Origin: Klebsormidium nitens
Lineage: Eukaryota; Streptophyta; Klebsormidiophyceae; Klebsormidiales; Klebsormidiaceae
Assembly: GCA_000708835.1 (NCBI GenBank)
Contig: DF237152.1
Location: 82,228 to 146,227, forward strand
DNA length: 64,000 nucleotides
Direction of reading: 5' to 3'
Shown here piece by piece: positions 1 to 12,049 of this stretch (the stretch's first letter is position 1; the number at the start of each line of letters is the position of its first letter). Under the pieces are notes generated by a model. That model did not search any database, was not told the DNA's origin, and was given only the letters and a program-made list of their open reading frames with translations. Position numbers and translations under genes: made by a program.

Positions 1-518
1 ACGTTCGTAGAGTTCGTTCATGTCATGTCATGAGGATTTCCTTAATTCGAGGGTCCGGCAGTTGGGGAACATCAACCTTCATGCAGTGTCAACTTCCCGC
101 ATGAGGTTTGAGGTTGTTTGTGGACGTGATGAGTAACTTAAAAGCTTTTCAGACGTCGGGGAGTTCGTCAAACTTTCCATTCAGGACCAACTAGTTTTTA
201 ATCCTAGTGCAAGATGACATCGAAGGATCGAGTTACTTGCTTACATACAACTGAACGTACTGGCACATGTGACGTTGACGGTCGAATTCAGCCACTAGAC
301 CATATTGATTGGCTTCTGATTGTCTGCCATGTGAGTCGCGAGGGTTGACTTCCGCAAGGGCTCAGGTCAAATCGCTTTGTTTGAAAGGTGGTGGTCAGAT
401 GGCGATTGCGTTCTCCTCTGCTAATCGTCCCGCTGCGAATGCAGGGGCCGTTCTAAAAATTCTCCTAAAGGTCCCTTCAACAGTTCCTTACGAGGGAGAC
501 GTTACGCGCTGTCTGCAG

Positions 519-2956
519 GCGTGCAAATCGTCGAGGCCTGTTTAGCAACGCGGCCGCACAATGGGGGCCTCATAGACCTACAAGACCTGCGAGCGTTAGT
601 AGCAAAGAAGCGGCGAACCGCTAAGGAGCCTGTGACTGAAGACGACTGCATACGGGCCATTGGGAAGCTGAAGGTAAGTTCGCACATCGGCTGCGGTTTT
701 GTGGAGGGCTCTGATTCGAGAGAGCTGAACTTTATGGCTTCGCGCTTGGCAATGCTTGTTTCAAACTGTCATTAGCGAACTTAACGCAGCAGGCGCTTTG
801 ACAAGCTCGCTAGTCCGTTGCACCCAAAGTCGGACACGGTCCGCTCCTTCTTAGGGGGCTGCGCACTCGATGGCTGGTTATTTACTTCTCTCGTAAAATC
901 CATCAATCCCCAACTTTTTCATCGTTCCGCAGTGAACTCGAGTTCAATCTAAAGTGTCTGCTAACTCCCTTTCGATCGTGCGAAATTCTCCCCGGACTCC
1001 AGGAGCGTCGGACTTTTGAATACCAGCGTCGTAGTAGATGACTGGGTCGAAGTGCCGGATCTGCTTGGGTTCAATTACCGTGCAGAGGTCTAGGCGAATG
1101 AGAACCAGGGCTCGTTGAGTATGTTTCATCAGGGATTCCGTTGCTGCAGGCACTCGGGAGTGGGTTCGAGATCTTCACCGTCGGGAGCAGACGTCTCGTC
1201 CGCTCTGTTCCGACGGAATTGAATCGGGACCATAACGAGATTCTGGAGATGGCGCAGGTAAAGCCTGCCGTACTGAAGTATCTCCGAGTTGCGCCACTGG
1301 AAATTGGGTGTTTTTGAGCGACAAGTCCGTTGTCAGTGTCACTGTTCCGACGCCCCTTCGCCAGAGCGTCGGGTTTCAATGACTGTCCGGTTCGATTTTT
1401 GTTTATGCAGACCCTTCAATCCCTTCTCCTTCGCTAGACGGCTTCTCGAACTTGCGGTCTATCCGTCTGGCAAGGAAACTTCTTGTGCGAGAGAAACCTC
1501 TAGTAGATGCAGTCTGGCACCGGACATCCATCTTGACACTTTCTGAGCAAGTGCCCTAAAGCAACGCTGGAACGCCATCGTGACTCGTCTTCGCCGGCAT
1601 TGTCCGTTTTGAAGCAAAAACCGTCCGCTTTTGATTATTCTCTCCACCTTGTTATGCTTATAGAGTTAGCTATCAAGGGCGCTGACGCTGACGTCTTTCC
1701 GCAGGGTCTTTACTTGTCAACAGACCATGAAAGCCGCTCACACTGATGTCACTCTGTAGGGTTTTCAATTTTTTAGTAAGCAATTAACGGCACTGACATT
1801 TGATATCAATCCGAAGAACCATCGCATTTGTACAGAAGCACTAAATGGCCTGACACCGACGTTGATCCGCAGGGGCTGTGCTTACGTACAGAAGGGATTA
1901 GGACCGCCCACACATACGTCAAATTCGCAAGAAGCTCAGATCTGTACGGAAGCAATAAAGGCGCTGACGCCACTGACGTCATTCCGCAGGGCAAAGGCTT
2001 CGTGACAGCGGCCGAGGTGCAGGCGCAAAAGGGCTGGCCGCCAGGGAGGGTCGAAGACGCGTTAGAAACGCTGCTAAGAGTAAGGTTCTCTACGCTCGAT
2101 TCCTCATTGACTTCTTGCTGCCGTTTTACCGATATGTTTCGATACGTCAGGGACTATTGTACGTATCAAAACCGGATGTGAATTCGTTGGCCGCCGAGAA
2201 AGCTCCCTTTGTTGAATCTGCTTCCGAGCCTTAGTTCGGTTCAGAAAACTTGGCGGCCGGACATAGCGCATCGATGTTTACCCTTCGAGAGCTGACTGGT
2301 TTCGTTTTGCCTCCTCTTGTACTGCGTAGTTCGAAAAGCCTTTCTTGTGGAAGTCTGAAAGGCAAGCTAGGGCCGTTATGTGGCGAGTTCTTTGGCGCAA
2401 CTCAGGCGTTGTGGAGCCATCATACAACGTCCTGTGACAAACGTCCGCAGTCGTGCTAGTAGTTTTCGCTGCCTCCGTTCATTCCTAGCTCTTAGTGCTG
2501 GCTACATGGTGCCTCAGCGAGCCCGATCCGAAAAGAGTGATGTGAAGCCGAAGACACAAATCGCCATTCTCCGCCCCCACTCTTCATTCCATGGAGACCT
2601 AGCTGCTCCTGACAAATCGCCGTTCACTTCGGTAGGACGGCGTTGCACTGCCAGTATTCTTCGCCCTCATATCCCACTCCAGCCAGTAGTGCCTGCTACC
2701 GCAACAGGGACTCGTACGAAGGATCATGCGAACAGATAATACAGTGGATAAAGCGGAGCATGCATCACACCACTTTATCCGCCCACTTTCCACGCTTTGG
2801 CTGATCCCACACAACCTCCGTTCTCTTTGGCAGGAGGGCCTTGCAATGATAGACGACGGTGATCCAGATGGGCAGCGCCGTTTCTGGTTCCCTTGCTCGT
2901 CCGGAGATGGCAACTTGAGCATAGAAGGACAACTCGGTGAAGGACCTATCCGATGA
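519..2956 (+). CDS. SNF8: SNF8/VPS22-like ESCRT-II subunit, 3' part (5' exons outside window)
   Basis: ESCRT-II subunit of the EAP30/SNF8 family. ESCRT-II acts at the endosome membrane in sorting ubiquitinated cargo into multivesicular bodies. Four exons join in phase: 519-673, 1150-1257, 1990-2079 and 2834-2956 (stop TGA). The first reads [20 protein letters not shown], a very conserved SNF8 segment. The second holds [20 protein letters not shown], the third [11 protein letters not shown] and [10 protein letters not shown], the last EGLAMIDDG and RRFWFPC. Together they cover the family's tandem winged-helix C-terminal half. The N-terminal coiled-coil half is absent. Bases 1-518 carry no exon I can place and are probably intron, so the gene starts upstream of the window. 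The intron before the third exon holds a tandem array of acceptor copies. Family identity is firm; the boundaries are supported by phase and conserved sequence. Confidence 0.93.
1677..2010 (+). repeat. 57-bp tandem array of acceptor/exon-start copies in SNF8 intron
   Basis: Degenerate units resembling the end of the intron plus the first bases of the SNF8 exon at 1990 recur upstream of it. Acceptor-like points lie at about 1705, 1760, 1817, 1873 and 1931, and the real acceptor is at 1990, giving a period of 55-59 bp. Units share a GGCGCTGACGCC-like stretch, a GACGT core and CCGCAGGG. Several copies keep a usable AG; others have changed to CCGAAG or CGCAAG. Confidence 0.8.
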
Positions 2957-3947
2957 CGTTAGTGCACTGGTCCGGTTGATTCTTAGCTTTGAACATATTG
3001 AACGAGTTGGTCGAAACCAACTATGTACAGATAGAGAGGAATTTTTAGATCATAGGGCGATGAAATGGTCAACACTTTCTGGAAATGAAGCATGTGATTG
3101 GAGCAGAAGTTTGAAGAGTATATGAAAGCGTCGTCGCCGCAATTCAGCCTTCGCCTGGACACTAGCTGTACGTCCCAATCCCTGTATGATGTATCTAACA
3201 TCACTGTGTCGCGGATGCTGTTGTGCGTGTCGTCGCGCTCGGTGCCTCGAACGCAACGCAGCAAAAGCTTACCCCAAAAGATGCATGCGCGCCGGCAGCT
3301 GCATGACATACTTGCATAGCGCAAGATGCCAGCATGGCTTGGGGGAATTCGGCATATGTATGCCCAGCAAACTAGCACTCGTCTTCATGGACTGTCAGCG
3401 CCTGGAGATGCCGCTACAAGACGTTTGATTGTTGCGCTTATCAGGCGAGCTCAGCGAATGAATAGGCCGGTCCGGTTCAACCTTTGGTACGTACGGGAAG
3501 CGCGTATAATCAAATCACGATATGCCACGTGTCAAATGTCCAAATGATCAGTTGCCGAGATGCCTTTACCTGCTTGTGTCGTAATCAGCAATTGACCACG
3601 TTCTGAGTCTCGTTTTTGACCCCGGCCTGGCTCTACTGTAGGCTCGCGCGATGAGCTCAATCGGACAAAAACGCTGACGATCGCGCGAATTGCACCTCCC
3701 TGCTGGGATTGCATGTCGCTAAGAGATCCAGGACTAAAACAAACGGTGCTTTCACAGCTCGCAACCAACTGTGCATGAGTCATCTCACGGAAGCAGAATT
3801 CCTTCCTTTTAATCTGGGTACGTAACACTGCTTTGTTGGTCTGAACTGCGGGCGCATGCATGCGAGAATCGGAAGACAAGAGGAGCAAAGAGGCGTCGCG
3901 GTATCTTCGGAGTCCGCGGAAAGACCTGTGTCTGCTCTCAAAAGAGG
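2957..3947. other. Intergenic, SNF8 to MYND gene
   Basis: Presumed 3' flank of SNF8 and 5' flank of the MYND gene. I see no conserved coding segment. Several short open frames overlap on both strands with no recognisable motif, so I read them as chance. Confidence 0.5.
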
Positions 3948-5966
3948 ATGGCGGAAATGGTGGACGAAAGCCTGGACCGGACCGTCGAGCGCTGTGCTTC
4001 CTTGCTGATGACGACAAACCAGGACGACCTGCAAGCGGGAATCAACCTGCTGAGTTGCAGTCTGCACATGGACAACCCAGACGTGACGAAACATTCCAGG
4101 TTACTTCAAGAGGTTGCCGCGTATCGGGGTGGGATCCTTCTAGGGCGACTGCTGTTATCTTTGCTGAAGGAGACTCCTAATGGGACCGAATCAAAGCAAG
4201 TGCTGGAGGGATATTTCACCTTGGCGCTCTCGATCCTTTCAGCAAGCAAGGTCGTTGTGGAGCGCTGCTTGAGGAGCGACGGAACCAGAGCGGAACCGGA
4301 AATTGCCCTGAAGATTTGTGCTGCGCTGATCCACCGGATTGTAGGCAACGCACGGAATCTACCAAAGAGCGAAGATTTGCGGCACCTAAGCGAAATCGCG
4401 ATAGCCGACTCCTTGGAGTGCCTCGTCAACTTTGCGCGGGGTTCCAAGAGATTCCGAGACGCCTTGAGAGACTCATTGGATCAGAGGAGCGGCTTCGAAC
4501 AATTCAAAGATCTTCTAGATGCGGAGTTTCTCAGCAGCCTGTTCGCGCCAGTTGCGCTGAAGATCCGGCTCCATCTATCCAGTCTCGCGGTCAATCTCGC
4601 ATTCTCAGCAGACAGTCAATCGTGGGCGATCGACATGGGCTTGCTCAAACTGGTAGCGGCGATCTACGAAGCGTCCCCTCTTCAGGAGCTTTCCGCTCCA
4701 TCCCAGCGGCGGATGGCTCCGGCGTTCCGCTGCAACAAAGTCCTGCTCCGCTTGCTCGCGGAGGATACCACAGCGGAAAAGCTCCGCGCGCACAACGCGT
4801 TCTCAGAGTTCCGGCCCCACCAGCGGAAGATCCACGACGCGGAACCGGAGCCCAACCCTTGGCAGTTCTTCGAGCAGAGGCTGCGCGGCGTGACATTCAG
4901 AGCCGACACGCCGGCGATTCTGGCTCAGGACTGGAAACTCGTGGAAGAAAGCTGTAGCGGAAGCGTTCCGGCCCATGTCGTTTGCGCGTACAAGGGGTGC
5001 GCGGCCAGCCGCGAGCCCGTCGTCGGGAAGGGTTTCAGCAAGTGCGGGCGGTGCCACGTGGCGCGCTACTGCAGGTTTGCCGCGTTTTCGGCCCGGCTTC
5101 GTTTGACCTTGGATCTTCGAGTTCCTGAGTGGAGGACGTTTTTGGAACTTCAGTCATATGCCGTCCTCTTTCCTTTCAACGTCCATCTCGAAACAAGAAC
5201 CGGAATTGCTTCTCTCTCCCCCTTTCTCTACCGCCTTGTCTTCGTCTAACCGGTCTCCCACAAACTCAATCAACAGCCTTTAGCTTGGGAGTTCATCGGC
5301 CGGTCGGTTCTGTCGATCTAGCATACTACGAACAGCTGACTCTTTTGACATTCTACTTGGCCACTGCTGGATTCATCCAATATGAGAGGCCCTCTTCTGC
5401 ATCTTGGCACAAAGTCTTGAACATTCTTTTCCAATGAATGCTCCTCAATCAACGGCTTTTTGTCTGTACATCTGTTTCAAAAAGTTTGTCGTACAATCAC
5501 ATGCGGAATCTTTGTACGTTGCGGTGACAGAGGATGTGTCACTACGACCGTCGAGGCAGTACGCCCAGCGAGGTGGATGGAGGTTAAGAGAAGCTGTTTC
5601 AGATTGAAAGAGAATAAGATTAAAGCTAAGGTCCACAATCAGATAAAGGTTAAGTTGTTCAATGTTTGCCAGGTTCCAACATGAGCACAGAACCATTTTC
5701 TCCTTCGAAAGACTTTCAGTAACTGCTACTGACAAGATTGTTAGTGAGAGCGCTTCTGATTCACGTCATCCGCTGTCCGATAAAGATGCACCGCAATCTG
5801 CTTCGTATCATTCACATTTTAAATGTTGTCGTTTTCACGGGGTCGATAAGCGTCTGCTTTCGCTCATGAGACACGCATCCGATGCAGCAAGGAGCACCAG
5901 AAGCTGCACTGGGCGACCCACAAGGTGCACTGCAAGGAATTTTGGGCAGGCGAAGGGGCCTTGTAG
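3948..5966 (+). CDS. MYND-type zinc-finger protein, two exons
   Basis: Exon 1 is 3948-5074 and exon 2 is 5888-5966; splicing at ..TACTGCAG/C AAGGAG.. restores an unbroken zinc finger and a 401-residue protein. The first 340 or so residues look like a helical repeat (ARM/HEAT-like) region rich in leucine, for example GGILLGRLLLSLLKE and LHLSSLAVNLAFS. Near the C-terminus is a MYND finger: a CAYKGC pair, then KCGRCHVARYC, then, across the intron, SKEHQKLHWATHKVHC. MYND fingers usually mediate protein-protein contacts; the target is unknown. The reading frame runs on past the donor to a stop at 5249, but that extension is not MYND-like and cuts the finger, so I treat it as intron. The donor (GTTTGC) is weak. 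The start is the first in-frame ATG; no better one is visible. Confidence 0.85.
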
Positions 5967-6314
5967 ATGAATTCGGAGCGCAAGTGTTTGAAGGAGGAGT
6001 TTAAGGGATTCCTGAGTGGACCGTCCGGGAATGTGGGGTGCAGGCCGTGATACTTTTCTTTGTCATAGTGTTCACGCCAAACCAAGAACCGAAAGGGTTC
6101 CTTAAGACCGATTTTGGAGAGGTGGTACTTTTCCAATGAGTATCTCAACCTGAAGTTGGTCGAAATGCGGCCCATTCCGCCGTATGGCTTTGATTCGACC
6201 GCTACGGAGCTGGCGAGCGGCTGATCGATGGAGAAGGAATGCATTAGCACGGAAGATCCAAGAAGATGACTGCGAGCCCACCCGAACATTTAAATTCAAA
6301 AATGCAGCAATTGG

Positions 6315-6352
6315 TAATTACGTAATTACGTAATTGCGTAATTGCGTAATTT
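6315..6352. repeat. Tandem TAATTRCG octamer repeat
   Basis: Two units of TAATTACG followed by two of TAATTGCG and a partial TAATTT. Each unit is close to self-complementary around ATTACGTAAT, so the block is also a run of overlapping palindromes. Confidence 0.9.
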
Positions 6353-6725
6353 CTTAAGATGCGTCAGGTCGATTGCCCATCTTGGCAAACTCCTGTGTTG
6401 CCATCACGTACGACTGAATCTAAAAACTGGCCAGATCGTCAAGGCTCTATGATGCTCAGCTAGCTGTCAGCCGCAAAGGGATACCTCGACCGGCCTTATA
6501 GTGCACATTCAATCTTGCATGTACTCACATGTACGCGTTTATCTAGATTGCTTTCAAGCTTTTCGGTGGCCGGATCGTTGAATCAATCAGACGGTCGTAG
6601 TCCTCTCAATAAATGACAATACACTGGCGCGGCAATCAGTCATGTGAACTGATAAATGCATTCTCTATAACTAATTATACAACTATTACAATTCATGCCA
6701 CGGTAGGCCGGCCCGGCCACGGAAG

Positions 6726-6746
6726 GCCGTAGGCGGCCTACGGCCG
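6726..6746. repeat. Perfect 10-bp inverted repeat, 1-bp loop
   Basis: GGCCGTAGGC, one G, then GCCTACGGCC. It sits in a locally GC-rich patch (GGCCGGCCCGGCC just upstream) within otherwise AT-richer sequence. Function unknown. Confidence 0.85.
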
Positions 6747-7614
6747 CAAATTGCCATGGCTGTGCCAGGCCCGTTACGAAAAGAGACCAAGATATCATGA
6801 GATCAGCTTTTAAACGCATACGTCTACGTACATTTATTCCGCGCCAACTTTAAATAGCAGGCAACGGTGAACCTGCGTGTGAGCCGTCTACTGATGACAT
6901 GGTCGGGTACATGGTTCTTTCCACGGGGGCTATTGGTTTCGGTATTGAGAAGAACGCCTCAAGTCAGCATGACATATGGCACTCAACTATGTTGTACTGT
7001 TTCTAATTGCCAACTTCTCTTATGTAGCTTGGCTATTTTCCCAATCGTGCTTGAGCAATTTGCTTTGATCAAGCGCTCTTGTAACCGTCCGCACGGCAAC
7101 AACGGCTAACGCTTTTTCTGAGCCTGACCTTCCGTGATCATGTTGGTGCACAACTTCTCACTGGCAACAATGGAAGCGGAGCTGGACAATTTATGAGCTG
7201 CAACCTCGGACAGGATTCTTCCCACGTGCTTGCAATCCAGCCAACCTCAATGTACATGAAGCGGTTGCTCGCGTCAAGTTATAGCTTAGACTAAGCTAAG
7301 GAGTTCTGAGTGTGCTGCTTTACCAAGAAACTTATCGACCTGTCTTGGCACCTCGCTGTACAACCTGGAATACATGATTGTGAATACCGGACGGAACCGA
7401 ACGACCTACTCTACACAAGCCTAAGCAATGGATGTTCTTGGGCCTTGCAAACCTGCCTATCTAACCAACAGTACCGACCAGATACGAATGAGCAGCCAGT
7501 TCTTCCGCGTCCTTCTTATCCATCCCCTGCAATGTCTACACACCATCCAATCACCACCCTAGCTGACGAACCCAATGAACCACCAAGCGTCCGAACTTTG
7601 CCTCAGCGGCCAAT

Positions 7615-10600
7615 CTACACCACAACCTTCTTCACGGAAGGCAAGCCCGTCACCGCCTCCCCCTCAATCCCGCACTCGTTCTCGCCGCGCACGATCCGGA
7701 AGTACCCGTCCTCGCCCCAGCCGTAGCCCCACGAATTTGCGATCAGCCAGTAGTCGACACCGTCGTCGGTCGTGCCCCAGCCCATGAGCTTCACGGCATG
7801 CCCTCCAAGGACGCCGCCGTACAGGTGCTTGTACACGCCGGACTTGTAGTGGGCGAAATCCTGTGCAGGGGCAGTTTTCCAGGACAGAAAACAATTGCTT
7901 TCATCTGAAGCACAGCTGCCTTCGCCCTCTTCCAAGAGGAGCTAACGGTTTTCATTTGAAAACACGCCGGACTTGCAGTGGGCGAAAGTTTGAGCAGGGG
8001 ACGACCAAAACAAGTGAGAGACTGATTCCCGCTCAATGTAGATAGCCAATGCTTCTAAAGAACCATCAATGAAGCTTTCAATAAGAGGTTGATAGGGGGA
8101 GGACCATGGCCCGAGCGGCTGAACACGGGTAGACCAAGAAGGCAGCTCCGACAAGCCTGATTGCGAAGAGGTCCTCGCTTCTCCGCGCCGTTCTCGGCAA
8201 CGATGAGATTCGCGGGTAAAATCATACGCACTGGTGACACATTCTCAAGACAGAATGTGAAAACAAGCTGTTCAATCGCGGAACAATTGCTCGACACCAC
8301 TTGCAAATTCCGGGAATGGTGACAGTCATTACGTAAACAACATAGATCCTCCTTTTCCACACCTCAAAGAAACCAGTCTTTCTGTGGGTCCAGCAGATCC
8401 GAATCGGGAAGAAAAACCCTACAGAGAGTACTCGAATTGCGTAAAGAATATCACAGAGAGAAGACCAGGAGCACGGAGTTGATCGCATTCCAAGATCTGC
8501 TGAAAACGTTGTTGAAGACGTAGCACCTACTTAACAGGGAACCTAGAACACGAGCAAAGGAGTAAGTGAGGTATCATCATTCTCTTATGTCCGCTCACAA
8601 AACTTCCGTGTCGCAAACAGATTCCTCACCTGGTAGACGGTGAAGGCGACCTCGATCGGCCCGTTCAGGAACAGCTCCTTCTGCAGATCCTCGACGTCGG
8701 GCCCAACGGTGTACACGTTTGCGGCGTAGTGCTTGGAGTCGCCCCACAGCTCGTCGTCCTTGCAGCCGCGGACGCACTTGGGGGTCGGCTTCACGGGGCC
8801 GCACCCGGGGTGCTTGCACGGGACCGTGTCGAAGTAGGGGTCGCACTGCGAGGAGAGACGTTTGGCAGTGTTAGGCCAAATTGCACGGGATCAAGAAGCG
8901 AGGAAAGGCGTGAAGATAGAGCGGATGTGTATTAGAGATACAGATGCAAAGAAGGAGTCGGCTAGACTGGGCTGCACCCGGGGTGCTTGCACGAAAGCAT
9001 GTCAAAGTAGGGGTCGAAAGGACGATTGGCCCGTGTCAGAGGAGGAAAGGCGCAATAGATTTTGTGGTATTGAGGACGGTGGTGTCAAAGGCCGAGAAGG
9101 GGTCGGCTGCACGGGTTTGTATTTATGGTACTCAGAGTCGGGATAGGGATCACACTGTGGAGAGACGAGCGAGCAAGTTGAGCAATGCCAAGCATGGACG
9201 GAGACAGAGGAATGTGGGTAACCACAGCGAAAGGAACGAGGAAAGCAGAGCGGAGATATGAAACGTTGCAATCAGCAAGTGCGCATGCCACGTGACCGTT
9301 CATTTCGGCAATCTCATTTTGTAAACGCCCAAACTTCACCTTACTCCCATGCGTTTCTTTGCTCACGTGAAAGGCAGCAGAAACACACGTGGTTATAGAC
9401 AATTTTAGCAACGGGACACCACTAACGGACAATTAACACAGCAGGGGAACAGTCCAATGGGTGGCTGCAATTCACCTGCTCAGACACCACTCCGCTCCTC
9501 TCAAAGTACTCCCAGGCCCGCTCCGGCCAGCCCCCCTCGCAGCCGTCGCCGCACTCGAAACCGCAGCAAGACAGCAGGTCGTTTGTGCTCAGCGTGACGT
9601 TCTGCAGCACAGAAAAGGGTTATGAAACCTTTAAGCACGTCGCTTAAGTGGTTGGATTTAGCGAGCTTATCTCAGTCGTTGGCTGACTGCTTCCAAGAGG
9701 TGTTTCGTTCCCTGGACCTGTTTCTCGATCCATCTTTTATCTGGGCAAACCGAATACTGAAAGCAAAATTATATGCAAGGACTCTCATAAGCCGGAAACA
9801 AGTGAAACAGGAGCAGGGAAGATGTACGAGTGTGACTGCTCCTCCTATCAGAAGAAGGAGGAACACACACACGGTTGAGACTAAGAACAAGCCCCCACCT
9901 CGTGCCCCGCGATGCAGAACCGGTCGGTGAGCACCTCCACCGCGCCGAACGCCCAGCACGAGCCGCAGTGACCCTGGTCGCGGATCGCCGACAGGCTGGG
10001 GCACGAGGGCCACTTCTGGCGAGGGTCAAAGTTCTTGGGAAGCTCCACGTCAGGATGGTGCGAACGCTTCAAGGTGAGCGGCTTTGCCAGGGGGAGGGCG
10101 TTAGGGTCGCCGGCCTTGGATCCACACAGCACCTTCAGATCGTCGACCTGTTTGGAATTGGGATGATTTGAACCTTCTCAACTGAGTCGAGCAGAGAAGC
10201 ATCTCCGCAAACATGTTGGTGGAATTTCCCCATGGTTCAGAAAGGGGAGGAAAAGAGAAACCAAAGAGCGAAGAGCACATCGGTCGGGGTGAATGGGAGT
10301 TTGTACATCACATTAGCAGGGGATGAGATATACACAGGTTGTATCAGCAAGGGGCCAGCAGAGCACCAACTACTCTCAAAAAGTGCAGAAATGTGAATTG
10401 ACTGCTAGAAGGTCTAGATTCGTTATTAGGCTGGCTGATGGCATTGCCTGGAGGAACACAACCCTGGAGGAACACAACATGAGGAAAAAGCCACATGGAG
10501 GCAGCTAGGGTCATTCCAGTGCAGACAAGGAAGAACAGAAGGTGGGGTTGGCAAGGGCATGTGATGGCAGTCCTCTACTTTGGACCGTACATCCGCAGCC

Positions 10601-12049
10601 TGTTCGTTGTTGAGAAGCTGAAAGAATCGATATAAGCAGAACAATCTCAAAGCACAGTGGTACACCAAATCACCATCCTGCCGCTCTCAAGGCGTAATGA
10701 GCAAGCTACTTTGCACAAGGTCAAAAAGCTCAGCTCAGCTAACAGAATGCGGGAACAAGCGATGCTCATGCAAATTGTGAGGAGGTATTAAAAAGTCAAG
10801 TGTATCTCACAGTGAAACCCTCAAGCCGCTCGTTCTCTCCTGCAACCCAGGTCGCTGAGGGCTCGCTGTTGACGGCGCCGATGATGTCATCCTGCGAAAG
10901 CGAGCAGCTGATCTTACTACAAAATCCAGAGATACACTGCAGTTGGTCCTGGATGACAAGATAAGCCGAGCAAAGTACTAATCTGCTATTATGAACTCGT
11001 ACACTTGTAGACACAGACTCCATCTCGAAAAAAAGAAAGTGTCCTCATTATCCAGGCAATATGTGCATCACTGCAAGCTGGAGAAGATATGCATTTGGGT
11101 AAGGAACATATATTGAAGCAAATACTCTAGAAGCGCAGCTCAACTTGCAATGATCACTTTGACATCAAGTAACGGATTTCGCTGTCAAGGCTTTGAGTTG
11201 TAACACTAGGTTTACATTAGCTTGAGGGTCGTACCACTAGGTTTACATCAAAGTTTCAGCAGATGACTGTGAAAGTACTTTGCGTGCTTGATTGCAACAA
11301 GAATCTGATGAAGAGGAACTTCTAAATGGCGATGAGCAGAGTGCAAGAAGTGTAAAAACCACAATAAATCCTTTCGTCATGTTTTTTACAACAACTGCTC
11401 AGATCCAGGATGTAATCAACAGGGTTGAGGCATCGTAAAACATCGAAGAAAGTTCACCTGAGGAACCAAGATCGCACTAGGATCGACAGTCACTTGCTGA
11501 ATGAGTGGATCAATCGGACGGATAGCCTGCACGATTGCAAGAACAGGCAACATACCCATCATTGCTTGCCTGCTAATATTCAGAGAGATGTAAATGCTTC
11601 TTAAAACCAGGGAGTTTCTGCATAACTTTGAAGCAAACCTTGCCATAGTGCTGATTAACATACAAGGGTCATAAATATTCCTTTGCAAGAAGAAGACATG
11701 TACAAAAACAAGGGAAATGATTGTCACAGGAAGTTTATGATAGAAGGTAAGGACACAAACAGGCCCTGACAGACAATCAGAGCTTCCCTGACGAGTATAT
11801 CAGCCATGAGCAATCTATCTGCCGCACAACAAGCGCAAAATAACAGACCTGTGCATCGTGATTGTGAGGTACTTATTGTATTGCCAAAAGTCCTTCACAA
11901 TCTGGCCAATTTCAATAGCTCGTGGAAGCTTGGCCACGAACTTTGCAGATGATGAAAGGTTGTTAAAAGAAGGGAAAAACTCATGCTGGAAAACTTACCT
12001 GCGCAGCTCCAAGCAGCCCAATCAGGAGGAAAGTCCAAAGGAGCTTCAT
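7615..12049 (-). CDS. Cathepsin B-like cysteine protease, plant type
   Basis: Papain-family (C1A) protease of the cathepsin B group, predicted secretory/vacuolar. Eight exons on the minus strand: 12049-11999, 11940-11849, 11572-11458, 10891-10811, 10147-9899, 9601-9476, 8845-8630, 7860-7615; about 391 residues. Exon 1 is a signal peptide ([17 protein letters not shown]). The propeptide ends in [20 protein letters not shown], close to the plant cathepsin B form. The mature part has the catalytic Cys in [16 protein letters not shown], the block [15 protein letters not shown], the short plant-style loop [17 protein letters not shown], the catalytic His in [11 protein letters not shown] and Asn in [16 protein letters not shown]. 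The start of exon 3 is the least certain boundary. Two introns hold partial copies of the exon downstream of them. The gene is divergent from the RecQ gene. Confidence 0.93.
7955..7997 (-). repeat. Decayed copy of protease exon 8 start
   Basis: On the minus strand this reads [10 protein letters not shown], matching [10 protein letters not shown] at the start of the last exon, 129 bp upstream of the real exon start. The acceptor CACAG has become CTCAA, so it should not splice. Confidence 0.85.
8965..9157 (-). repeat. Two decayed copies of protease exon 7 start
   Basis: Copy A, starting at 9018, reads [18 protein letters not shown] then a stop, against [18 protein letters not shown] in the real exon at 8845. 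Copy B, starting at 9154, reads [19 protein letters not shown] and still has CAG just before it. Spacing is 173 and 136 bp. Both lie in the intron upstream of the real exon. Confidence 0.85.

Larger units (their letters stand above)
5967..7614. other. Intergenic between convergent MYND and protease genes
   Basis: No gene seen. It contains an AT-rich octamer repeat (6315-6352) and a GC-rich dyad (6726-6746), and presumably the 3' UTRs of both flanking convergent genes. Confidence 0.5.

Noticed and set aside
1-518. Upstream SNF8 exons in the first 518 bases
   Set aside because: No segment resembles the expected N-terminal helix or the ELG-type end that should precede [11 protein letters not shown]. 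Treated as intron.
5075-5249. MYND protein continuing to the stop at 5249
   Set aside because: It would cut the zinc finger after its fourth cysteine. Splicing to 5888 restores the finger exactly.
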